DNA of 6,467 bases from JAFGNW01 sp964618515 (GTDB taxonomy: Bacteria > Zixibacteria > MSB-5A5 > GN15 > FEB-12): NCBI GenBank assembly GCA_964618515.1, contig CAZUAS010000133.1:1-6467 (forward strand). The letters run 5' to 3'. The translations under genes and the position numbers were made by a program. Every line of letters starts with the position of its first letter. Positions within the stretch are counted from its first letter, which is position 1. The notes beneath the pieces were generated by a model. That model did no database searches and was not told the origin of the DNA. It worked only from the letters and a program-made list of their open reading frames with translations. This document shows positions 1 through 6,333 of this stretch, piece after piece.

Positions 1-52
<52 letters not shown>

Positions 53-73
53 TTATATTCTCTCAAGTTTCAT

Positions 74-103
74 ATAATATATATCGACAAATCACCTTGT
101 CAA
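74..103 (-). promoter_or_regulatory. sigma70-type promoter for tRNA-Gly
   Basis: On the minus strand a perfect -35 hexamer TTGACA (98-103) is followed by an 18-nt spacer and a -10 hexamer TATTAT (74-79, five of six consensus). The expected start point is near 67, about 15 nt before the mature tRNA 5' end at 52, which suits a short tRNA leader. The same hexamers with the same spacing occur before galT. Confidence 0.75.
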
Positions 104-130
104 CTGATTTTCACTTATCCCCTTTCCAAT

Positions 131-2017
131 TCAATACCCTGCCTGCCTTTTTGCCTTAACCATTTGAGTCACCAGCGAATCTATCCGCGGAAAATACCAT
201 GGAACCAGTTCTAAAAGCCATCTTTTATGAATTTCCGCCTTGCTCAAATCGCCATCGACCATTTCATACATATACAATTCCTTATGGGCTGAAAATATCA
301 GGGAATCCTGTTTGAGGATGTTGTTCATAAGGGACCGGGCGATATTGTGTTCGCCCAGTTGCATATGACTGTAGGCCTTATTATAGATAAGGTTGAGGTT
401 GTACGGCCGGGGGGATACGGCCAGAGCCTGGTCAAAATACTTTATGGCATCACGGTACTCCCCCCGGGTATAATAATCAAGCCCGGTTTTATAAAATTGA
501 ACATAAGCAACCGGATAGGCAGGTTTTATCTCACCTTCAACAGGCTTCATCTTTTTGAAAGCGACATTTATCACCCCGCTGCCGTCACCCCGGTCGCCCT
601 CGTAAAACCAGCCCAGCGCCCGATAGGAGTTGAGAAACTGAGGGTATAAAAGCAACGCCCGCTCCGCCGGCGCCGAAGGTTTAATGCCGGTCGAAAAGAT
701 GATATAGTCCGGACCTCTCTCAAGAAGATACCGGGTATTGTGTTTTCTTTCTTTCCAGGTGGTTTCCATCCCGGGAATCGGATCTTCGCTGTGCCGGGCG
801 ATAGTCGTATCGGTCAGGCCGACCATGTCGATTATATCATGGCCCAGAAGTTCATATCCAAAAATGCCGATGGTCGCAATGGCTACCGAAAAATTTCGCG
901 GGTCGGAGTCCTTTAAATCCTTTACCTGGGCGGAAAGTTTTTTGGTCAGGCGTTTCTCGTAAAAGTTATAATGGTCCACGAAATCTTTAGGCAATAAATA
1001 AGTTAAAACTAAAAGCGGTACTGCAACCAATCCCAATATAACATGTTGAGTTGATGGTTTCAGGCTGTTGAGCAGTAAAAAGATGGAGACGGTTATTAAA
1101 ATAGCGGAAAGACCCAGAAGGGGGATAAAGAAACGATGCACCTTCAATACATCGCCACCCATTACAATTATATAGAGTATGTATAGAATAGTAAATAACC
1201 AGACCATTTTCAATTCCGATGATAGCCGGCGAATAAAAAGCAGCGGAATAATAATGCCGGCTCCATAAAAGCCGTAATGACTCATAAAGCGACCGGTATA
1301 TTCAAGGCCACTTTGCAGTTGCTCCAGGTCAAAACCGGTCTTGGCATAAAACGGATTGGGGAAAAGAGAACCATAATAAAACAGTTTAAAACCAACCATC
1401 GGCAGCGACATCACCAATGCCGCCAGACTGCAACGGAAGGCAAAAGCGGGAAATCGTTTCTCCAGCACGGCTTCGGTTAAAATCATCAGCAAAGCGACCA
1501 ACGCCCCTTCCGGGCGAACCCACACCGCCAGTGTCAGCGAGGCAATCAAAAGCCAGTTTCGATTCAAATAAAGATACACCGACCACATTACCAGAAAAGC
1601 AAAAGCAGCGGTCTCAAGCCCGGCCGGGGACCAATAAGCCAAAGACAGATTAATACCGGTCAGGTAAACCGGTAAATAAACATACCAGCGCTTTTCACCG
1701 ATAAAAAATTTCCTCCCGATTAAGAAAGTAAGGATAATTATCCCCAGCCCGAAAAGAAAACCGGTCAGCTGAGAAATAATTATGTAATCGATTCCCCAGG
1801 AACCCCAGAGGATAAGGTAAACCACCCAGCCGAAATTAGTGAAACCTTCGACCCGTTCCCCGATATTGTAAACCAGGCCGTTACCATTCAGGTAATTGGC
1901 GGCATAACGATATGAAATATAGGCATCATCCTGAATAAAATTATAATGATAGGCAAGCAATGAGAAAATAATCAGTGCCGGGAGGATTAACAAATATGCC
2001 AACGGTATTTTCTTCAT
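131..2017 (-). CDS. GT-C family membrane glycosyltransferase (AftB-like) with C-terminal TPR-like tail
   Basis: The 628-residue protein has an N-terminal membrane region (about residues 7-342) with roughly a dozen hydrophobic segments. The first ends in Asp30-Asp31 on the extracytoplasmic side, the acidic catalytic motif typical of GT-C enzymes that use polyprenyl-phosphate sugars. Further motifs are ERVEGFTN (54-61), RPEG (168-171), LFPNPFYAKTG (218-228) and GGDVLKVHRFF (287-297). This set recalls the AftB/GT89 arabinofuranosyltransferase-like group, although homologues outside Actinobacteria are uncharacterised and the sugar cannot be named. Residues 345-500 form a soluble domain with GHDIIDMVGLTD (392-403). 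Residues about 503-600 look like two to three TPR helical pairs, for example GEYRDAIKYFDQAL (519-532). The start at 2017 has only a weak purine-rich ribosome site (GGGGAAAG further upstream), but the N-terminal helix fits it. It is the last protein gene before the tRNA, 303 bp after glgA. Confidence 0.8.
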   Translation of the reverse strand: MKKIPLAYLLILPALIIFSLLAYHYNFIQDDAYISYRYAANYLNGNGLVYNIGERVEGFTNFGWVVYLILWGSWGIDYIIISQLTGFLFGLGIIILTFLIGRKFFIGEKRWYVYLPVYLTGINLSLAYWSPAGLETAAFAFLVMWSVYLYLNRNWLLIASLTLAVWVRPEGALVALLMILTEAVLEKRFPAFAFRCSLAALVMSLPMVGFKLFYYGSLFPNPFYAKTGFDLEQLQSGLEYTGRFMSHYGFYGAGIIIPLLFIRRLSSELKMVWLFTILYILYIIVMGGDVLKVHRFFIPLLGLSAILITVSIFLLLNSLKPSTQHVILGLVAVPLLVLTYLLPKDFVDHYNFYEKRLTKKLSAQVKDLKDSDPRNFSVAIATIGIFGYELLGHDIIDMVGLTDTTIARHSEDPIPGMETTWKERKHNTRYLLERGPDYIIFSTGIKPSAPAERALLLYPQFLNSYRALGWFYEGDRGDGSGVINVAFKKMKPVEGEIKPAYPVAYVQFYKTGLDYYTRGEYRDAIKYFDQALAVSPRPYNLNLIYNKAYSHMQLGEHNIARSLMNNILKQDSLIFSAHKELYMYEMVDGDLSKAEIHKRWLLELVPWYFPRIDSLVTQMVKAKRQAGY

Positions 2018-2320
2018 ATTATCCGCTTTCTTTCCCCAGTCAAAAATTTACCCCTTCCTGAACGGAATGCCAATCGATGGCTTTCATTTGACAATAAAAC
2101 CAAAAAGACAGCCATGACAGCATCCGGTTTTATCATATAATCCAACTGACTGAATAAACATAAATTATAATCATTGGTCAAGAAAGCAGAAACTTGAATT
2201 TAATACCATACAAGTCGACAACTTTGATTGCGTATTCAAGTGAGGATTAATTGTTGGTCCTAAAACCGGGACAAAAAAGGATACACAGAGCCATTAATAA
2301 TTAGAAACGGAGTCTTTAAC
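2018..2320. other. AT-rich intergenic spacer between glgA and the membrane glycosyltransferase
   Basis: This 303-bp stretch has no convincing open frame and no clear rho-independent terminator after glgA. The best candidate near 2255-2272 is only a 4-bp GTCC/GGAC stem without an adjacent T run in the right place. It contains a weak minus-strand promoter candidate (2153-2181) and an 8-bp inverted repeat, ACTTGAAT at 2192-2199 and ATTCAAGT at 2234-2241, separated by 34 nt. Read-through from glgA is therefore possible, as is independent transcription of the downstream gene with a long leader. Confidence 0.6.
2153..2181 (-). promoter_or_regulatory. weak candidate promoter for the membrane glycosyltransferase
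   Basis: Minus-strand TTGACC (2176-2181, five of six to the -35 consensus) is followed by a 17-nt spacer and TTTATT (2153-2158, four of six to the -10 consensus). The predicted start near 2146 would give an untranslated leader of about 130 nt. The region is AT-rich, so chance matches are likely; this is only the best candidate I could find. Confidence 0.3.
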
Positions 2321-3799
2321 CTACTTGCGTACCATATTCTCATAAAGCTCGGCATACCGGGCGGCCGATTTATCCCAAGAAAAATCCTGAACCATCCCTG
2401 CTTTCATTATTTTTGTCCAGAGTTTTTTGCGGGTATATAATTCTACAGCTCGCTTAATGGACTCCAGAAGCGCTTCGGGAGTATATTCTCTGAACACAAA
2501 GCCGGTACCCTGCCGGGTTTCGGGATTATAATTAACCACGGTGTCGGCCAGCCCACCGACCTCACGTACGATCGGAACCGTACCGTACCTCAGTGAATAC
2601 ATTTGGTTGAGCCCGCAGGGTTCATACCGGGAAGGCATTAAAAACATATCCGCCCCGGCTTCAATCAAATGTGCCAGGTCATCATCGAAAGTCAGATATA
2701 CTTTCAGCTTGTCCGGGTGGCGCTTTTCCAGTTCCAGCAACAGGTCATGATATTTCAGCTCCCCGGTGCCGAGGACAATCATCTGCAGGTTCAGCTCAAA
2801 AAGGCATTCGGCGCTTTGGGCAATCAGGTCGAATCCCTTCTGGTCCGCCAGGCGTGATATAATACCGATAAGAGGTACTTTGTGACGAAGAGGCAATCCG
2901 GCTTTATTGAGCAGTACCACCTTGTTTTCACGTTTACCGGTCAGGTTGCTGCGATTATAGTGAAAGGGGATTTTTTTATCTTTGGTGGGCGACCAGAGAT
3001 GATAATCGACACCGTTTACAATTCCTGTCAGATTATTCCGGCGGGTTTTAAGAACATCCTGAAGACCGGCGCCCATCTCTTCTGAAGATTGAATTTCCTC
3101 GGCATACCTGGCCGAAACGGTGGTGACAGCGTCGGCGTATAATATCGAAGCCTTCAGGAAATTAACCTTCTGATAAAACTCGAACGGTCCGGTCACGGAA
3201 TAAAACAAATCTTCCGGAAGGCCCAGTTTGCGAAAACGCTTGCCCTCGAAGACCCCCTGATAACCCATATTATGGATGGTTAATACCGTTTTTACATCGG
3301 CAAAAAAAGGGTCGTCTTTATAGAGTGTTTTTAGATAAACAGGAATCAACCCGGCCTGCCAGTCATGGACATGAATTATATCCGGTTGCCAGTCCATGGC
3401 TTTTATCATTTCAAGAACCGCCCGAGTGAAAAATATAAACCGTTCATCGTTGTCGGTATAATCTTTACCCGTCCCCGGATCACGGTATAATTCCGGGCGG
3501 TTGTAAAAATATTCATTATTTACCAGGATAGTTTCATAATTATTCCTGCGGTCATGACAACTCTCAAAAGAAGCGGAATATAGCTTACCATCGATGTCGA
3601 TATCAAACGCCGGTTCAAGCGGCCGCAGGGGTAAATTATTATTATACTCGACCATAGCATAATGAGGTAAAAATAATTTTACCAGGTGACCCCGGCGGGC
3701 CAGAGCTTTGGGGAGTGCTCCGAGGACATCCCCCAGTCCCCCAGTTCTCGCAAACGGCGCGGCTTCCGATGCCGCCATCAGGATTTTATATGAAGCCAT
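2321..3799 (-). CDS. glgA: glycogen (starch) synthase GlgA, GT5 family
   Basis: This enzyme extends alpha-1,4-glucan chains from a nucleotide-glucose donor (normally ADP-glucose) in the cytoplasm. The 492-residue length is close to the usual 470-490. The N-terminal GT5 domain opens with the substrate loop RTGGLGDVLGALPKAL (18-33) and carries HVHDWQAGL (143-151), IHNMGYQG (175-182) and NGVD (262-265). The C-terminal GT-B domain has the phosphate-binding pair Arg316/Lys321 in SRLADQKG, the catalytic-site EPCGL (393-397) and GGLADTV (415-421). The invariant Lys of the KTGGL motif is Arg18 here. The ATG at 3799 lies 2 nt after the galT stop, with a purine stretch AAAGAG about 9 nt upstream, pointing to translational coupling in a galT-glgA operon. 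No glgB, glgC or glgP is present in the window, so the donor source is not visible. The gene ends in TAG with no clear terminator. Confidence 0.96.
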   Translation of the reverse strand: MASYKILMAASEAAPFARTGGLGDVLGALPKALARRGHLVKLFLPHYAMVEYNNNLPLRPLEPAFDIDIDGKLYSASFESCHDRRNNYETILVNNEYFYNRPELYRDPGTGKDYTDNDERFIFFTRAVLEMIKAMDWQPDIIHVHDWQAGLIPVYLKTLYKDDPFFADVKTVLTIHNMGYQGVFEGKRFRKLGLPEDLFYSVTGPFEFYQKVNFLKASILYADAVTTVSARYAEEIQSSEEMGAGLQDVLKTRRNNLTGIVNGVDYHLWSPTKDKKIPFHYNRSNLTGKRENKVVLLNKAGLPLRHKVPLIGIISRLADQKGFDLIAQSAECLFELNLQMIVLGTGELKYHDLLLELEKRHPDKLKVYLTFDDDLAHLIEAGADMFLMPSRYEPCGLNQMYSLRYGTVPIVREVGGLADTVVNYNPETRQGTGFVFREYTPEALLESIKRAVELYTRKKLWTKIMKAGMVQDFSWDKSAARYAELYENMVRK

Positions 3800-3801
3800 G
3801 A

Positions 3802-4836
3802 TCAGGAGCTCTTTTTAGCTTTTATCTTTTCATATTCATTTACATCTATTCCACGCAAAAAAGCAGCCGCGTCTTCGGGAGTAGTCGGGTTGATATAAAA
3901 ACCTGACCCCCATTCAAAACCGGCTACTTTCGTAAGCTTAGGTATGATTTCTATATGCCAGTGGAAATATTCCATGGACTCATTGGAGATCGGCCGGGTA
4001 TGCAGAATATAATTGAACGGCGGATTGTTCAAAGCCACCCGGAGTCTAATCAAGGTATCCTTAAGGCAACCGGCCAGAACAAAAAAGTCGGACCGGCTGA
4101 TTTCAAGGTAACTTGACTGGTGTGATTTGGGAATAATACAGGTTTCAAAAGGGAAACGCGAAGCGAAGGGCTCAAACGATATATAGGCGTCATAATCCTT
4201 GACCACCCTTTCATTTTCACTCAATTCCTGGCGAATTATATCACAGTAAATACAACGCTCTTTGAATTCATAATAGCGCCGGGCGCCTTCCAGTTTCTCC
4301 AGTACCCGTTTGGGTATAATCGGGGTGGCAATAAGCTGGCTGTGGGAATGTTCCAGCGACGCTCCGGCTTCTTCCCCGTGATTTTTGAAAATCTGGATAT
4401 ACTTGAAACGTATATCCCGTTGCAGGTCAATCATCCGCTCCCGGTACGCCCACAGGACATTGCGAATTTCATCCACCGTCATGTCCACCAGGTCATGGGC
4501 ATGTTCAGGGGTTTCGATAATGACCTCGTGCGCCCCGATGCCGTTCATCCGGTCATAAATACCTTTGGGCTCGCGATTGAGCGAACCTTCAATTATCAAA
4601 GCCGGATATTTATTGGAAATAACCCGCAGGTTCCAGCCGGGTCGATTAGGTTCCGAACCCGGCACCCGGTAAGCCATTACCTCCGGCGGCGTACTGTCTT
4701 CATGACCCGGACAGAATGGACACAAACTGGCTTCCCGGCGCTGTGGTACCGGGGCAAAGGATGAAGGTTTTCTCCCCCGTTCTGTGGAGATAATTACCCA
4801 CCTGCCGATGATTGGATCTTTACGAAGTTCAGGCAT
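3802..4836 (-). CDS. galT: galactose-1-phosphate uridylyltransferase (GalT, HIT superfamily)
   Basis: Family members transfer a nucleotidyl group between hexose-1-phosphates: UDP-glucose + galactose-1-phosphate to UDP-galactose + glucose-1-phosphate in the Leloir pathway. At 344 residues the length is typical. Visible sites are the zinc-binding CPFC (Cys39, Cys42) with His112 (TPEH) and His163 as likely remaining ligands; the active-site HSHSQ (163-167), where His165 should be the covalently uridylylated nucleophile; a second CIYC pair (195-198); and the C-terminal FHWHIEIIPKLTKVAGFEWG (291-310). The HSHSQ form and FASRFPFE (224-231) match the Thermotoga/archaeal-type branch, close to plant ADP-glucose phosphorylase, rather than the E. 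coli HPHGQ type. An ADP-glucose-related activity is therefore an alternative, made more plausible by the coupled glgA. The start has a good ribosome site (TAAGGAG, 4841-4847) and the gene has its own promoter. No galK or galE is present. Confidence 0.9.
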   Translation of the reverse strand: MPELRKDPIIGRWVIISTERGRKPSSFAPVPQRREASLCPFCPGHEDSTPPEVMAYRVPGSEPNRPGWNLRVISNKYPALIIEGSLNREPKGIYDRMNGIGAHEVIIETPEHAHDLVDMTVDEIRNVLWAYRERMIDLQRDIRFKYIQIFKNHGEEAGASLEHSHSQLIATPIIPKRVLEKLEGARRYYEFKERCIYCDIIRQELSENERVVKDYDAYISFEPFASRFPFETCIIPKSHQSSYLEISRSDFFVLAGCLKDTLIRLRVALNNPPFNYILHTRPISNESMEYFHWHIEIIPKLTKVAGFEWGSGFYINPTTPEDAAAFLRGIDVNEYEKIKAKKSS

Positions 4837-4840
4837 TTAA

Positions 4841-4847
4841 CTCCTTA
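4841..4847 (-). promoter_or_regulatory. ribosome binding site of galT
   Basis: Minus-strand TAAGGAG ends 4 nt before the ATG at 4836. It is the best Shine-Dalgarno match in the window and fixes the galT start. The leader from the predicted transcription start is only about 17 nt, so there is no room for a riboswitch or attenuator. Confidence 0.8.
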
Positions 4848-4859
4848 CCAACAATAAAA

Positions 4860-4889
4860 ATAATACAAAATAGCACCGCTTGCTGTCAA
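4860..4889 (-). promoter_or_regulatory. sigma70-type promoter of the galT-glgA operon
   Basis: The minus strand shows a perfect -35 TTGACA (4884-4889), an 18-nt spacer and -10 TATTAT (4860-4865), placing the start near 4853, directly ahead of the ribosome site. It lies in the 92-bp gap after the GlmU-like gene, so galT-glgA can be transcribed separately from that gene. Hexamers and spacing are identical to those before tRNA-Gly, suggesting strong expression by the housekeeping sigma factor. Confidence 0.75.
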
Positions 4890-4928
4890 CAAAGCATTTC
4901 CTTTTTTGATAAAAACTTACATCTTTTT

Positions 4929-6203
4929 TTAAAGATTCAGAATACCTTCATCATTCAGGCTGTCATCAAAAAGGTGTTTCAAAATTTCTATTTCCCGGTC
5001 CGAAAGGTGGTAATTACGACGACCCGCGGTTCGCCGGGCTGTTTCCACCGCTTTGTCAAGCTGATAAGTTTCATAGCCTTGAGAATTTCCCCACCGAAAT
5101 GACGGAATTTCCTTGTCGGAAATCAAAGTGCCACCGAAGATGTTACAACAGACACCTATATTGATACCAGTATTAAGCAATGTCCCGATACCGAATTTAG
5201 TATGGTCGCCGATAAAGGAGCCGACTTTTATCGAGCTGGTATCGACAGCCTGCCCGTTGAGGGTGACCCGAATGTTAGAATAATTGTTTTTCAAATCGGA
5301 ATTGGTCGTCATGGCCCCGAAATTCACCCAGGCACCAACGTAACTGTGTCCGATAAAACCGGCATGATACTTGTTGACATAAGCCTGGAAAATCGACTCC
5401 TCGACCTCCCCGCCCACCCGGCAGGTATGCCCGATGGAACAGGCACTGATTTTACCGGCCAGCACCAGCGTATTGGCGCCTACGAAACAGGGACCATTAA
5501 TGACCGCGTGAGTTTCAAGGCGGACATTAGCACCTATATAAACCGGCCCATGCGTAGCATTAATTACCGCTCCCGGCAGCATCTCAACATCGGGACTGAG
5601 AAAAACCTGATTATCATTTACAATATGTGCGCCGGGATGAATCCTGACATTCCCAGGGGATGCGGTTGAAGAAGGCTTTAAAAATTCAAAATCAGCCGTT
5701 ATTTCTTTTTCAATATCGTTGACCAGCTCCCAGAGGTGGCTATATAGAACCGCGGTAGTCTCAAGGTCGGGGATATTATCGCTGTCTTCCTTTAATGCTC
5801 GAAGATATTCCTCAACCGTCGCAACCGCAGGAATTTTTTTTATCGACTCCTGCTTAAACAGTATCGCAACTGTTTCACCCCGGTTCTTAAAAATGGTGGA
5901 AAGCTTAGCTTCCCGGACCAGTTTCGGGAGGTCACCGTAATCACGAATACGCCCATTAATAAAAAGTACCTCTCCGTCTCCCTTTTTAATGATATTGACC
6001 GGGTATTCGCGATACTGTTCGGCGGTGAAAGCGGCCAGCTGATATCGGGTCAGAAAGGCAAGATGGTCATATTTAAAATATCTGTCAACTCTGTTAAATA
6101 AAGGTAAGATGCCAGCTCGAAGGTTATAAACCGGACGCAAATAGGTAAGAGGATAAAAATTTCGGTATTTTCCATCCTCATAAAAAAGCACTGTCATTGA
6201 CAT
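4929..6203 (-). CDS. GlmU-like sugar nucleotidyltransferase / left-handed beta-helix acyltransferase (alternative GlmU family)
   Basis: The 424-residue protein matches the pattern of the alternative bacterial GlmU family (as I recall, TIGR03991). Its short N-terminal domain (about 1-150) begins with a beta strand and LTYLRPVYNLRAGI (19-32), where Arg23 and Arg29 are family-typical. A linker LYSHLWELV (153-161) follows, then a left-handed beta-helix of hexapeptide repeats (about 185-362), ending in a helical tail. The helix carries the family signature GGEVEESIFQAYVNKYHAGFIGHSYVG (264-290) and TTNSDLKNNY (299-308), with His334 in IGDHTKFGIGT. Canonical GlmU's GxGTRM nucleotide loop is absent, so uridylyltransferase activity is assumed from family rather than seen. 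Its likely substrates are sugar-1-phosphates such as GlcN/GlcNAc-1-P, for UDP-GlcNAc supply to cell-wall or lipid A synthesis. Start 6203 is preferred over Met3 because GGAA lies 7-8 nt upstream of it. galT follows after 92 bp. Confidence 0.85.
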   Translation of the reverse strand: MSMTVLFYEDGKYRNFYPLTYLRPVYNLRAGILPLFNRVDRYFKYDHLAFLTRYQLAAFTAEQYREYPVNIIKKGDGEVLFINGRIRDYGDLPKLVREAKLSTIFKNRGETVAILFKQESIKKIPAVATVEEYLRALKEDSDNIPDLETTAVLYSHLWELVNDIEKEITADFEFLKPSSTASPGNVRIHPGAHIVNDNQVFLSPDVEMLPGAVINATHGPVYIGANVRLETHAVINGPCFVGANTLVLAGKISACSIGHTCRVGGEVEESIFQAYVNKYHAGFIGHSYVGAWVNFGAMTTNSDLKNNYSNIRVTLNGQAVDTSSIKVGSFIGDHTKFGIGTLLNTGINIGVCCNIFGGTLISDKEIPSFRWGNSQGYETYQLDKAVETARRTAGRRNYHLSDREIEILKHLFDDSLNDEGILNL

Positions 6204-6245
6204 AAATATTTCCGTTATATGATTTTTTTCCGTAGAATCGGCTGT

Positions 6246-6275
6246 TTCATACCTCAGCTTAAACTAAAGAGTAAA
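6246..6275 (-). promoter_or_regulatory. weak candidate promoter for the GlmU-like gene
   Basis: Minus-strand TTTACT (6270-6275) and TATGAA (6246-6251) are separated by 18 nt, each matching four of six consensus bases. The start would fall near 6239, leaving a leader of about 36 nt. The 18-nt spacing equals that of the two strong promoters in the window, but the hexamers are poor and the local AT content makes chance matches likely. Confidence 0.25.
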
Positions 6276-6298
6276 TATTTAATCATTTTAGCTTTAAG

Positions 6299-6320
6299 GG
6301 CAAGAAAAAAATTCCTTGCC
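6299..6320 (-). terminator. 9-bp hairpin after the upstream gene, possible weak terminator
   Basis: In minus-strand RNA, GGCAAGGAA pairs with UUUCUUGCC around a UUUU tetraloop, nine pairs with one G-U. It begins 13 nt after the stop codon of the upstream gene tail, where a terminator would be expected. The sequence after the stem (CTTAAAGC) lacks a U tract, so intrinsic termination is doubtful; 3'-end protection of the upstream mRNA is an alternative. Confidence 0.4.
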
Positions 6321-6333
6321 GTTTGTCTCCGAC

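Larger units (their letters stand above)
6204..6333. other. intergenic spacer upstream of the GlmU-like gene
   Basis: This 130-bp AT-rich gap separates the stop of the upstream gene tail from the GlmU-like start. It holds a 9-bp hairpin (6299-6320) and a weak promoter candidate (6246-6275). No gene-like frame was found on the minus strand, and the plus-strand frame crossing it shows no recognisable protein features. Confidence 0.55.

Noticed and set aside
347..649. 100-codon plus-strand open frame
   Set aside because: It is antisense to the TPR-like tail of the membrane glycosyltransferase and has no independent gene signals.
2088..2094. Plus-strand TTGACA near 2089, considered as a divergent promoter
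   Set aside because: No acceptable -10 hexamer lies 16-19 nt downstream, and no plus-strand gene follows.
4342..4764. 140-codon plus-strand open frame
   Set aside because: It is antisense to galT across the zinc-binding and active-site coding region, with no ribosome site, promoter or protein features of its own.
4921..4936. ATCTTT/AAAGAT inverted repeat with TTTT loop at the end of the GlmU-like gene, considered as a terminator
   Set aside because: The 6-bp stem is almost entirely A-T, overlaps the stop codon, and the nearest T run (in minus-strand sense) begins 5 nt after the stem. It is too weak to call.
5202..5669. 155-codon plus-strand open frame
   Set aside because: It lies wholly antisense to the beta-helix part of the GlmU-like gene, whose reading is firmly supported by family motifs. 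The antisense translation shows no recognisable domain, and repeated hexapeptide coding explains the lack of stops.
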